From: Syntrophobacteraceae bacterium
GTDB taxonomy: Bacteria > Desulfobacterota > Syntrophobacteria > Syntrophobacterales > Syntrophobacteraceae
NCBI GenBank assembly: GCA_007125915.1
Contig: SLCH01000171.1
Location: 1-64,000 of the forward strand
Direction: 5' to 3'
Length of the DNA: 64,000 nt
A program made the position numbers and the translations under genes. Shown one piece after another: positions 10,211-19,866 of this stretch. A model generated the notes under the pieces. That model had not been told where the DNA came from, ran no database searches, and saw nothing but the letters and a program-made list of their open reading frames with translations. Numbering within the stretch: position 1 is the first letter of the stretch; every line of letters starts with the position of its first letter.

Positions 10211-11509
10211 ATGACCATTCTCGACTCCGTTCCCGCTCTGGTGAGGGTCTTTTTTATTTTTGCCTTGATCGTCCTGGCCATTCGGAAAAAATTCTCACTG
10301 GGAAACGCCTTTTTCTTCGGATCCGTGGGAATGGGTCTTCTCTTCGGGCTGGCTCCGGACGGCATGGCCCAATCCATGTTTCGTTCTCTCACCGACCCCC
10401 AAACGGTCTCTCTTGCCGTCATCGTCTCTCTCATCCTGGTTTTGAGCCACAGCATGGAAGCAGCGGGCCAGATGGAAAGGCTTCTCAGCCGCTTTCAAGG
10501 ACTCATCAAAAAGCCAAAATTAAACATCGTGGTTTTTCCTGCTCTCATCGGGCTCCTCCCCATGCCCGGTGGCGCTATTTTTTCCGCGCCCATGGTGAAA
10601 ACCCTCGGAAAAACACTGTTGTTGAAAAACTCTCAACTCAGCTACATCAACTACTGGTACCGTCACATATGGGAATACTGGTGGCCTCTCTACCCCGGGG
10701 TACTCCTCACCACCACCCTGGCCAACCTGAACCTCTGGCTTTTCGTGGTCTTTCTTTCACCCCTGACCGCAGTGGCCATGATCATCGGTTACTGGCCTGT
10801 GCGGGCTCTGAACGGCAATGGAGATGAAACCTCCCCGCAAAAGAACCTCAGACCCCCCTTTCTTCCCTTTCTCAAGGAACTCCTGCCCATACTCATCGTC
10901 ATCGTGGTGGGCATTGTGGCGGGCAATGTCTTCAGCCTTTTCCTGCTCCCTGCGGGCATCACCGTGTCCAAAGAACTGGGACTGATTTTCGCTCTTTTCA
11001 TCGCCATTCACTGGGTCTGGCAGGCCAACGGGATAAGCGGTGCCCAGAAGAAGAGAATCCTGTTCCAAAAACAACTCCTCAATCTTTTCTACATGGTGGC
11101 AGCCATCCTTGTTTTCAAAGGGATACTCGAAGACAGCCATGCGGTGGAAGCCATCAGCAGGGAATTGCTCGCATGGCAAATCCCTCTCGTGCCCATCACG
11201 ATCCTTCTTCCCTTTCTGGTGGGAGGCGTCGCGGGAATCACCATCGCCTTCGTGGGAACCACCACCCCCATCCTCATTCAACTCATCCATGCGGCGGGAG
11301 AAGGTCATCACATGCTCGCCTACATGATGCTGGCTCTCGCCAGTGGTTTTGCAGGCGTCCTGCTCTCCCCGCTGCACCTGTGCCTGCTCCTGTCCAATGA
11401 ATATTTCGCCACACCCCTTTCCCACGTTTACCGCCACTTGTACTTGCCATCCGCCGCCCTGGTTCTGGCATCCTGTGCCTACTTTTTTGTCCTGTATCAT
11501 TTTTTGTAG
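10211..11509 (+). CDS. DUF401 family integral membrane permease
   Basis: About 10 hydrophobic segments; FPALIGLLPMPGGAIFSAPMV and NYWYRHIWEYWWPLYPG typical of DUF401. Confidence 0.75.
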   Translation: MTILDSVPALVRVFFIFALIVLAIRKKFSLGNAFFFGSVGMGLLFGLAPDGMAQSMFRSLTDPQTVSLAVIVSLILVLSHSMEAAGQMERLLSRFQGLIKKPKLNIVVFPALIGLLPMPGGAIFSAPMVKTLGKTLLLKNSQLSYINYWYRHIWEYWWPLYPGVLLTTTLANLNLWLFVVFLSPLTAVAMIIGYWPVRALNGNGDETSPQKNLRPPFLPFLKELLPILIVIVVGIVAGNVFSLFLLPAGITVSKELGLIFALFIAIHWVWQANGISGAQKKRILFQKQLLNLFYMVAAILVFKGILEDSHAVEAISRELLAWQIPLVPITILLPFLVGGVAGITIAFVGTTTPILIQLIHAAGEGHHMLAYMMLALASGFAGVLLSPLHLCLLLSNEYFATPLSHVYRHLYLPSAALVLASCAYFFVLYHFL

Positions 11510-11670
11510 CCCCCTGAGGAACGACCCTCATCTTGTCCGATGATCTTTTTTGGTTTAATTTGATTTTTTGTGCCTTTTTGAAAGCACCATGATCCGATCG
11601 CGAAACTATTCAGCGGAGCATGATGCCCCATGGGGTCTTTTGAAGCGGGTTTGCCTTTGGAGGAGGGGAA

Positions 11671-12483
11671 ATGAGAGCGAAAAAACTGTGGACCATCAAA
11701 TCCTTTTTATCTTGTTTTTTCTGGAACGGAGCGATGATCGCATTCCTTTTCATCATCGCCTCGCAGATGCTTCAGGGTTATCAGCTCTGGGTCAGTGCGC
11801 TCATGGCTTCCGCTGACGCAACGGCTGCGGAAAATCTCAGTTCAGGCTTCCTGGAGCTGAAAAGACTCCTCAACCAGACCGAACAGTACCTTGCTCCCGT
11901 GATCATCGGTTCGGGAGCCCTTTTCACATTCATCCTCTGGCTTTTCATTCTTTTTCAGGGTCGCCGCCTCGCTGCGAGGGTTGCATCTGAAACCACTGCA
12001 GAGCAGAAGGAAATGCTCACGGACTCGCCCCCGGCCAGGTTGAGAAAAGACAAGGATGAGAAGCCTCTTGCCCGCCCATCCGCCGAAGAAGCCCCCAGCC
12101 CCCAGTCTGCGGTACAGATCCTTTCCATTTTGCAAAGGGAAGGAAGATTGATCGACTTCCTTCAGGAAGACCTCAGTGCCTATGACGATGCACAAATAGG
12201 CGCCGCCGTTCGAAGCATCCACGAAGGCTGCAAACAGGGGCTTGCCGATCACATGGAACTGAAGCCCATTTTCAAAGAGGAAGAAGGCAGTCAAGTGACC
12301 GTACCCGCCAACTTTGATCCCGGAACAGTTCGTCTCACGGGAAATGTGTCGGGCGATCCCCCTTTCACGGGGCAGCTGAGACATCGGGGATGGGAAACAA
12401 CCAAAGTGGATCTGCCCATGACCCCCAAAAAAGACAAAGATCGTTGGATCATTGCACCGGCTGAAGTGGAAATCGGCAGCTGA
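11671..12483 (+). CDS. DUF2760 domain-containing membrane protein
   Basis: Two N-terminal TM segments; C-terminal QILSILQREGRLIDFLQEDLSAYDDAQIGAAVRSIHEGCK...DHMELKPI motif typical of DUF2760; precedes the Hsp70 genes. Confidence 0.75.
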   Translation: MRAKKLWTIKSFLSCFFWNGAMIAFLFIIASQMLQGYQLWVSALMASADATAAENLSSGFLELKRLLNQTEQYLAPVIIGSGALFTFILWLFILFQGRRLAARVASETTAEQKEMLTDSPPARLRKDKDEKPLARPSAEEAPSPQSAVQILSILQREGRLIDFLQEDLSAYDDAQIGAAVRSIHEGCKQGLADHMELKPIFKEEEGSQVTVPANFDPGTVRLTGNVSGDPPFTGQLRHRGWETTKVDLPMTPKKDKDRWIIAPAEVEIGS

Positions 12484-12518
12484 ATCCTCGACGGAACCAG
12501 CAGACAAGGAAGTGCATT

Positions 12519-14345
12519 TTGAGCGACCCCAAATACATCATCGGATTGGACCTGGGCACCACCCATTGTGTGATGGCCTACACGGAATTGCCCTTGGAGG
12601 AAAAGGGTGAACCAGTCATCAAGATCTTTCCCGTGCCTCAGGTCATTGCGCCCAGCGAAATTCAGCGCCAGCCGCTGCTGCCATCCTTCATCTATTTACC
12701 CGGCGCCCATGAGGTCCCCAAAGGGAGCCTCGCATTGCCCTGGGATGCCGAATGCAGCTCGGCCGTGGGCGAATTCGCCCGCAAGCGGGGAGCCGAGATT
12801 CCCAACAGGCTCATCTCTTCCGCCAAGTCCTGGTTGAGCCACACGGGCGTGGACCGTACGGAAGCCATTCTTCCCTGGGACAGTCCCCATGACGTTCAAC
12901 GCATGTCCCCCGTGGATGCGTCGTCCCGTTTTCTCCTGCACCTTCGGGACGCATGGAATCACAGCCTGCCCCACTCCGATTCGAAGGCGCTCTTTGAGAG
13001 GCAGGAGATTTATCTCACCGTTCCCGCATCCTTCGATGCGGTGGCACGCGAACTCACCGTCAAAGCAGCCAATGGAGCGGGTCTTGAGAATTTCACCCTG
13101 CTTGAGGAACCTCAGGCAGCCTTTTACGCGTGGCTGGAAGCCATGCGTGACCAGTGGCGCAAAGCAGTGCGTGTGAATGACTCCATCCTGGTCTGCGACG
13201 TGGGGGGTGGAACCACGGACTTCAGCCTCATTCAAGTGAGCGAAGAAGACGGGGAACTGTCCTTGAGGCGGGCAGCGGTGGGCGACCACATCCTTCTGGG
13301 CGGAGACAACATGGACCTCTCTCTCGCCTACGTGGTTCAGGCAAAGCTGGCCCAGAAGGGGACCAAGCTCGACGCCTGGCAGTTCCGTGGCCTCTGGCAC
13401 AATTGCCGCCTGGCCAAGGAGCGCCTTCTGGGAAACCCCGGCCAAGAGTCGGAACCCGTGGTCATCCTGGGACGGGGATCTTCCCTCATCGGCTCCACCA
13501 TTCGCACGGAACTGACTCAGGAGGAAGTGGCAAAAACCCTTGTGGAGGGGTTCTTTCCCTTGACGGAAAAAACCGAACAACCTCGAAGCAAGGCAAGGGT
13601 AGGCGTTCGGGAAATGGGATTGCCCTATGAGCACGATCCTGCTGTCACAAGGCATCTGGCCCAGTTTTTGACAAGGCAGGCACCCGAACCAGAATCAACG
13701 GAACAGGAAGTCCCTGGGACATATCCCACCGCCGTTCTTTTCAATGGGGGGGTCATGAAAGCTCCTCCCCTTCGCCAGAGAATTCTCGAGGCTCTGGGCC
13801 ATTGGGGCAGAGGGGCATCCATGCGGGAATTGACCTCTCCCGACCTGGACTTCGCTGTGGCCAGAGGCGCCGCGTACTACGGTTTGGCCCGAAAGGGCAG
13901 AGGCATTCGCATTCGCGGCGGCGCTGCCAGAACCTATTACATTGGCATCGAAAGCTCCATGCCCACCGTTCCCGGAATTCCCACCCCCATGAAAGCCCTC
14001 TGTGTGGTTCCTTTTGGCATGGAGGAGGGCACGGGAGCTGAGATCAGGCAGCGGGACTTTGGACTGGTCGTGGGAGAACCGGCGGTTTTTCACCTTCTCG
14101 CCTCCAACGTGCGCAAAAAAGATGCGGCGGGAGAAATCGTGGAAGACTGGAGTGGAGAAATTGAGGAGGTCACCACCATGGAGGCCGAACTTTCAGGAAT
14201 GGAGGATCAGGGGGGGCAGGTCATCCCTGTGTGGCTTGAAAGCAGAATGACCGAACTGGGAACCCTGGAATTATGGTGTGTCGCCCGCGATGAAGAGCGC
14301 AAGTGGAAACTGGAGTTCAACATTCGGGAAAGAGAAGAAGTGTGA
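12519..14345 (+). CDS. Hsp70 family protein (DnaK-like)
   Basis: YIIGLDLGTTHCVMAYTE, DVGGGTTDFSLIQV, LLGGDNMDLSLA; TTG start; stop immediately abuts the next gene. Confidence 0.88.
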   Translation: MSDPKYIIGLDLGTTHCVMAYTELPLEEKGEPVIKIFPVPQVIAPSEIQRQPLLPSFIYLPGAHEVPKGSLALPWDAECSSAVGEFARKRGAEIPNRLISSAKSWLSHTGVDRTEAILPWDSPHDVQRMSPVDASSRFLLHLRDAWNHSLPHSDSKALFERQEIYLTVPASFDAVARELTVKAANGAGLENFTLLEEPQAAFYAWLEAMRDQWRKAVRVNDSILVCDVGGGTTDFSLIQVSEEDGELSLRRAAVGDHILLGGDNMDLSLAYVVQAKLAQKGTKLDAWQFRGLWHNCRLAKERLLGNPGQESEPVVILGRGSSLIGSTIRTELTQEEVAKTLVEGFFPLTEKTEQPRSKARVGVREMGLPYEHDPAVTRHLAQFLTRQAPEPESTEQEVPGTYPTAVLFNGGVMKAPPLRQRILEALGHWGRGASMRELTSPDLDFAVARGAAYYGLARKGRGIRIRGGAARTYYIGIESSMPTVPGIPTPMKALCVVPFGMEEGTGAEIRQRDFGLVVGEPAVFHLLASNVRKKDAAGEIVEDWSGEIEEVTTMEAELSGMEDQGGQVIPVWLESRMTELGTLELWCVARDEERKWKLEFNIREREEV

Positions 14346-17243
14346 ATGAATCATCCTCAGGACTTTGAAGACCTTTCTTACCGTTACATCGTGGGCATCG
14401 ATCTGGGCACCACCAATTCGGCCCTCGCCTATGTGGACCTCTCCCGAAAGGACCCCCGGGAAAGAGGGATTCGGTTTTTTGAAATACCCCAGTTGACCGG
14501 TCCTGGAGAGCTGGGAAAATTGCCCGTTCTCCCTTCTTTCATGTACCTTCCGGGCCCCTATGAACTGCCTCCCGAAAGCACCGCCCTCCCTTGGGACCGG
14601 GAACGAGACTATGCCGTGGGGGAGTTTGCCAGAGAACAGGGGTCGCTGGTTCCCGGAAGAATGGTTTCCTCCGCCAAATCCTGGCTCTGCCATGGGGGAG
14701 TGGATCGAACGGGCAATATCCTTCCATGGGGCGCCGACGATTCCGTTGCCAAAGTCTCCCCGGTCACCACGGCCAGCCGCTTTCTCCTTCACCTGCGGGA
14801 AGCGTGGAATCACAACATGGCTCAGGGGAGAGAGGGACACCTTCTGGAAGAGCAACTCATCGTCATCGCCGTCCCCGCGTCCTTTGATGAAGTGGCGCGT
14901 GAACTGACCGTCCAGGCTGCCCATCAGGCAGGCCTGCCTCAGCTCGTCCTCCTGGAAGAACCCCTTGCGGCCTTCTACGCCTGGCTGTCCCGCCATGAGT
15001 CCCATTGGCAGGACATCATGGATCCTGGGCAAATCATCCTCATCTGCGACGTGGGAGGGGGCACAACAGACTTTTCCATCGTGGCCATCCGTGAGGGGGA
15101 ACAGGGATTGCGCTTCGACCGCCTGGCAGTGGGGGATCATCTCATGCTGGGCGGCGACAACATGGATCTTTCTCTGGCACGGCACATTGAAATGGAATTA
15201 TTGGGAAAACCCGGGCAGCTCGACTCCAGGAGATGGCACCAGTTGTGGCACCAATGCCGGCAAGCCAAAGAAAAGCTTCTGCATTCGCTGGAAAATCCCC
15301 CTTCGGCCCGCTCGGACGAAAACGCATCAAAATGGCCTTCAACTGTGGACATCACCCTCGTGGGCTCGGGAAGCAAGCTCATCTCCGGCACTCTCAAAAC
15401 AAGTCTTGAAAAAACCCTGGTGGAAGAGATCATCGTGGAAGGCTTTTTCCCCATGGTTTCTCGTGAAGCATCGCCCGTCGCTCAGCGCAGAAGAGGGATT
15501 TCCGAGTGGGGCCTTCCCTTCGTTCAGGATCCCTCCGTGACCCGGCACCTGGCCGCTTTCTGGAATCAGCACCGCGTCCTCATGTCCCGGGAAACGGGCC
15601 GGTCTCAACTTTACCCAGACTTTCTCCTTTTCAACGGAGGGGCCCTGGCTCCTCAAAGCATTCGAAAGCGCATTGGGGAAGTGGTGGCAAGCTGGTTTCA
15701 GGAGGAGGGAGGTGCCGGGTGGGCCCCCCAGGAACTGGAAAACTCCAGGCCCGAACTGGCCGTGGCCATAGGAGCCGCCTACTACGGCCTCGTGCGCATG
15801 GGTGCGGGCGTGCGGGTTGGAGCCGGAAGCGCAAGGTCTTATTACGTAGAAGTGAGCGGTGTTCAAGATGACCAGGTGGCTCAGGCTCAGGGCGACCACA
15901 TGGCCGTGTGCCTTGTTCCCCGAGGCACGGAGGAGGGGACTGAACTGCGCTTGCACGAGCCCTCTTTCAAGGTCCTGGCAAACCAGCCCGTTTCTTTTCG
16001 CCTCTTCAGTTCCAGCACCAGGCTGGGCGATCAGCAGGGAGACCTGGTCACTCTTCCCCAGGAAGAAATCACCGTGCTTCCTCCCATCAAAACCGTTCTG
16101 CGCTACGGTAAGAAAAGCGCAGCTCAGGAGCTGCCCATTGGGCTCACTGTGCGCTTGACGGAGGTGGGAACCCTTGAACTCTGGTGTCGCTCGCAGCAGA
16201 GCCCCCACCGCTGGCAGCTGCAATTTGATGTGAGGCAGGAACAGGAAGAATTGCAGGACACTCACCTGCAAGGGGAGACCCTGGACTCCGATCTCATTGA
16301 AAAGGCCCAGGGGGCAATCAGGAGGGTTTTCAGCAAAGACTTTCAGGATCAAGGACTTTCCCCTGAAAGGCTCGTGAAAGAGCTGACGGCCGTCCTCGAT
16401 CTGAGCAAAGACAGGTGGTCGACGCCCCTGCTGCGAAGGCTTGCGGACACATTGCTCCCTTTGCAAAGTGGCAGAGCTTTTTCACCACAGCATGAGGGAA
16501 GATGGTTCAACCTTTTGGGCTATTGCATGAGGCCCGGCTTTGGAGACCCTCTCGACAGCTGGAGAGTCAAAGAAGCCTGGAAGCTTTTTCCCGGTGGCCT
16601 CCAATTCAGCCGGCAGGCGCAGTGCCGGAACGAATGGTGGGTTTTCTGGAGAAGAATTGCGGGTGGGCTGAAGGCAGGCCAGCAGTGGTACATCTATCAG
16701 CAGGTTCTCCCCGTTTTCCAGTCCTCTCACAAGAAGAAATCTTCCCGCAAAGGGGTTAAGTCTCTCAGTCCCCAGGAAAACCTGGAAATCTGGATGGCCC
16801 TGGCCAACTTCGAGAGGCTGCCCGCAGCCACCAAAGTTGAACTGGGCCGTTGGATGCTCGAGCATGCGAGGAAAGGGGGCTTGAAAAACCAGCAATTATG
16901 GGCTTTGAGCCGCTTTGGAGCGAGGGTGCCCTTCTATGGCCCCCTGGACCAGGTCATTCCAGCCGAAGAAGCAGCCGCATGGGTGGACGCGCTGGTGCAC
17001 TGGAAACTGGAACCCACCGATTCCCTGGCACAAACCGTGGTCCAGCTTTCCCGCTGCACAGGAGATCGTCACAGAGACCTGAAGGAAGAAGTGCGGGAGA
17101 AAGTCCGTCAGTGGCTCGTCCAGATGCCTCTCAACCAGCGCTACCTTGAGATTCTCGATAATCCGCACACCACCTTGGGGGAGAAAGAGCAGGACTGGAT
17201 CTTCGGAGAGTCACTGCCCGCAGGACTGCTCCTGTCGACCTGA
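14346..17243 (+). CDS. Hsp70 family protein with long C-terminal extension (DUF3731-like)
   Basis: YIVGIDLGTTNSALAYVDL, DVGGGTTDFSIVAI, plus about 350 aa unrelated to the DnaK SBD (LPLQSGRAFSPQHEGRWFNLLGYCMRPGFGDPLDSWRVKEAWKLF...). Confidence 0.87.
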   Translation: MNHPQDFEDLSYRYIVGIDLGTTNSALAYVDLSRKDPRERGIRFFEIPQLTGPGELGKLPVLPSFMYLPGPYELPPESTALPWDRERDYAVGEFAREQGSLVPGRMVSSAKSWLCHGGVDRTGNILPWGADDSVAKVSPVTTASRFLLHLREAWNHNMAQGREGHLLEEQLIVIAVPASFDEVARELTVQAAHQAGLPQLVLLEEPLAAFYAWLSRHESHWQDIMDPGQIILICDVGGGTTDFSIVAIREGEQGLRFDRLAVGDHLMLGGDNMDLSLARHIEMELLGKPGQLDSRRWHQLWHQCRQAKEKLLHSLENPPSARSDENASKWPSTVDITLVGSGSKLISGTLKTSLEKTLVEEIIVEGFFPMVSREASPVAQRRRGISEWGLPFVQDPSVTRHLAAFWNQHRVLMSRETGRSQLYPDFLLFNGGALAPQSIRKRIGEVVASWFQEEGGAGWAPQELENSRPELAVAIGAAYYGLVRMGAGVRVGAGSARSYYVEVSGVQDDQVAQAQGDHMAVCLVPRGTEEGTELRLHEPSFKVLANQPVSFRLFSSSTRLGDQQGDLVTLPQEEITVLPPIKTVLRYGKKSAAQELPIGLTVRLTEVGTLELWCRSQQSPHRWQLQFDVRQEQEELQDTHLQGETLDSDLIEKAQGAIRRVFSKDFQDQGLSPERLVKELTAVLDLSKDRWSTPLLRRLADTLLPLQSGRAFSPQHEGRWFNLLGYCMRPGFGDPLDSWRVKEAWKLFPGGLQFSRQAQCRNEWWVFWRRIAGGLKAGQQWYIYQQVLPVFQSSHKKKSSRKGVKSLSPQENLEIWMALANFERLPAATKVELGRWMLEHARKGGLKNQQLWALSRFGARVPFYGPLDQVIPAEEAAAWVDALVHWKLEPTDSLAQTVVQLSRCTGDRHRDLKEEVREKVRQWLVQMPLNQRYLEILDNPHTTLGEKEQDWIFGESLPAGLLLST

Positions 17244-17348
17244 GCCTCTGCACCAGGGAAACTGCTTCTTCAATTTGGCCCCGGAAGATCTTCCCCACTC
17301 GAAAAAAACGGTGGGACACATGGGCAGCGATGGGCTCTCGACCCGATT

Positions 17349-17909
17349 TTGGAAGGAAATCCATTGAAAAAAAGTGACTGGGACCAATACTTCTTGAAAA
17401 TAACCCGAGCCGTGGGAGAGAACAGCAAGTGCCTGTCACGGCAGATCGGCGCCTTACTCGTGCGAGACAAATCAATCATTTCAACGGGTTACAACGGGCC
17501 ACCGCGGGGTGTTCCCCACTGCTCAGAACGATACACCTGCGATGAACACCTGATCGCCCATCTCCAGGCCCTTCATGGCGAAAGGACTCACGATGAGGGG
17601 GTCTGCCCCAGAAGACTCATGGGGTATGGCAGCGGTGAGGGCCTCAATTTCTGCATTGCAAGCCATGCAGAAGTGAACTGCATCAACAACGCGGCCCGTC
17701 AGGGCATTTGCACCCGGGGCAGCACCATGTATCTTTCGTGCAATATCCTCCCCTGCAAAAACTGCCTCTGTGAAATCATCAACGCGGGCATCGAGGAAGT
17801 GGTCGTCCTCGAACACCAGCCTTATGACCAGACCAGCCTCTTCCTCATCAAGCACAGCGGTCTGCGGATCAGAACTTACGAAATCGGGGACGTCAGCTGT
17901 CCTTCATGA
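17349..17909 (+). CDS. dCMP deaminase family protein (ComEB-like)
   Basis: SRQIGALLVRDKSIISTGYNGPPRG, HAEVNCINNAA, CNILPCKNCLCEIINAGI zinc/catalytic motifs. Confidence 0.88.
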   Translation: MEGNPLKKSDWDQYFLKITRAVGENSKCLSRQIGALLVRDKSIISTGYNGPPRGVPHCSERYTCDEHLIAHLQALHGERTHDEGVCPRRLMGYGSGEGLNFCIASHAEVNCINNAARQGICTRGSTMYLSCNILPCKNCLCEIINAGIEEVVVLEHQPYDQTSLFLIKHSGLRIRTYEIGDVSCPS

Positions 17910-18294
17910 TCTTGATGCGGATTTTTCTTGTTCTTGGCCCATCATACTCGCAAAGAAAGATTCGCTCCCAAGTTCCGAGGATCAACCTTCCGCCGTCAAT
18001 GATGACCTGACAACTTCCTCCCGTGAGCATTGCCTTGATGTGAGCAGCGGCATTCCCTTCGGTGTGCTTATAGCCGGCTCTCCATGGAATCAATTTGTCC
18101 AGCGTGGCCAGGATGTCTTCGTTCACGGCGGGGTCGATCCCCTCATTGATGGTCAATCCTGCGGTGGTGTGGGGCACATAAACGATGCAAAGGCCTTTCT
18201 CCACCCCGCTTTCCTTGACTCGGCGGGAGACGAGATCGGTGATGTCCACCATGGCGCTGTGATCCGGAGTATTGACCTGAAAGGTTTCAAGCAT
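17893..18294 (-). CDS. YjbQ/UPF0047 family (secondary thiamine-phosphate synthase-like)
   Basis: YVPHTTAGLTINEGIDPAVNEDI and GNAAAHIKAMLTGGSCQVIIDGGRLILGTWERIFLCEYDGPRTRKI. Confidence 0.9.
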   Translation of the reverse strand: MLETFQVNTPDHSAMVDITDLVSRRVKESGVEKGLCIVYVPHTTAGLTINEGIDPAVNEDILATLDKLIPWRAGYKHTEGNAAAHIKAMLTGGSCQVIIDGGRLILGTWERIFLCEYDGPRTRKIRIKIMKDS

Positions 18295-18479
18295 TGCAAG
18301 CCTCCCGTTAGAGCTTTGAATTTCCTGGAAAACCTATTAGAAATTTCTGTGAATGGAGCTGCCGTCTTCGAAGCCATTTTTGAAAGGTCCCTAAAGCCCA
18401 CTTGCCTTATGGCATGAACGGGGATCCCCTGTAAAAATCACAGGAGAAGACTCCACACAGCCAGGGAACACTTCACTCC

Positions 18480-19703
18480 TCACCGGGGAAGGAGCAGGCC
18501 CGATTCCGACGGGGCGTACAACTCGCCCTCGTCATTTTCTTCCTCATTGGATTCAGGCCAGTGCTCACCCATGGACAGGACCACCATCTGAATGACCAGG
18601 GGATTATCGCCGGGATTCCCTTCCGATGCAAGGTGCTGCGCCACAATCCATGCGTCGGAGGCCAGTTCTTTCTCACCGGTCAGCTGATGCACGAGGGCCT
18701 CCTCCTCGAAAAAGCGTATGTACCGTTCTCTTTTCCTGCCCGCGCACAACTCCTGGGCAGCCTGCTTCAGAAGAGACTGAAAGCGCTCTGCCTCCGTTTC
18801 CGGAGGGAGAACAAGGGGGGATTTCCTCATGCCTTCCAACTCTTCGTAGTAACGTGCCAGCTCTTCTTTTGGGAAAACAAGCCATGACGGGTCAGAGACC
18901 TCCAGAAGGCGGTCCACATGCACATGGCGCACCGCTGATCCCGGGTCTTCAACCCTCTCCAGCAATTCATGAATATGAGGCGGCCGCCGCGCATCATGGT
19001 AAGGTTTCAGAAGTCTCTTGGCCCTTTCCAGGTCAGTGGAGGAGTCCTGGCGATCACAAAGTTCCGGCAACTCATAGACCAGGCGCGCGGCATGGGTGAC
19101 AGGCACCTCAACGATCTTTGTGCCCGGGGCATCAGCGGCGATCGCTTGAAGGTATTCACGGTACACACTGTAGGAACTCTCCGTCACCTTGGCGTAGAGT
19201 GTCCGAAAATCATCCTCGGCGAAAACGGTCAGCGCCATGGGATAAGGATATCCCTCTGCAGGGATGATGGCTGCCACGAACCCGAATGTCCCCTTCAACG
19301 GAATGAGATGTGCCATGGGCTTTCGCTCCTCCTTGCGCACGAGAACCACCTTTTCCTGTGGCCGGGATTCCTCCTCGGGAGCAAAGCCCTTCTGCTGAAA
19401 CCTGTAGCAAGCCTGCTTCAATGCTCTCCTGCTGGAACTTTCGCCAAGCACGCCCCTCAGCTTCTGAAGCACTTTGAAGCCAACGGCTGTGGGGCGTTTG
19501 CTCAAATGCTCCAGAAGAGCAAGTATGAAACCTTCCCGACGGGCAAGTGTTCTGGTCAGTGACTCCAGATAATTCTGGAAGCTTTCCCCTTCAGGGCTCT
19601 GAACGGAGAGACGGTCCAGAATCATTTGCAGTTCCTCCTGCTCCCCTGGAGAGAGGGCCCTTCCATCGACTTTAGCTTTTTTCGAATCTCGCTTCTTTTT
19701 CAT
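18480..19703 (-). CDS. Uncharacterised 407-aa protein
   Basis: Long ORF with no recognised domain; helix-rich with a charged C-terminus. Confidence 0.65.
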   Translation of the reverse strand: MKKKRDSKKAKVDGRALSPGEQEELQMILDRLSVQSPEGESFQNYLESLTRTLARREGFILALLEHLSKRPTAVGFKVLQKLRGVLGESSSRRALKQACYRFQQKGFAPEEESRPQEKVVLVRKEERKPMAHLIPLKGTFGFVAAIIPAEGYPYPMALTVFAEDDFRTLYAKVTESSYSVYREYLQAIAADAPGTKIVEVPVTHAARLVYELPELCDRQDSSTDLERAKRLLKPYHDARRPPHIHELLERVEDPGSAVRHVHVDRLLEVSDPSWLVFPKEELARYYEELEGMRKSPLVLPPETEAERFQSLLKQAAQELCAGRKRERYIRFFEEEALVHQLTGEKELASDAWIVAQHLASEGNPGDNPLVIQMVVLSMGEHWPESNEEENDEGELYAPSESGLLLPR

Positions 19704-19797
19704 TTCAATCTCTTCGAATCGTCATCAGACAAAAGGAACTCTCTCTCCGGCAGGGCGGGTTCAGGGCATGACACGCCAAATCGGGGACAACCATGAC

Positions 19798-19841
19798 AAA
19801 AAAAAGCCCCATGCACACGCCGAGGGCGCGATTCTGGGGCT
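19798..19841 (-). terminator. Rho-independent terminator of the Flox-Hdr operon
   Basis: Minus strand AGCCCC...CGCC-CTC-GGCG...GGGGCT followed by a T8 tract, just downstream of the last operon stop. Confidence 0.7.
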
Positions 19842-19866
19842 CGATCGTCATGGAGTCAACCAAATT

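Noticed and set aside
17893-17909. Overlap between the deaminase and YjbQ genes as an error
   Set aside because: Convergent genes overlapping by 17 nt at their 3' ends is ordinary and both reading frames are well supported.
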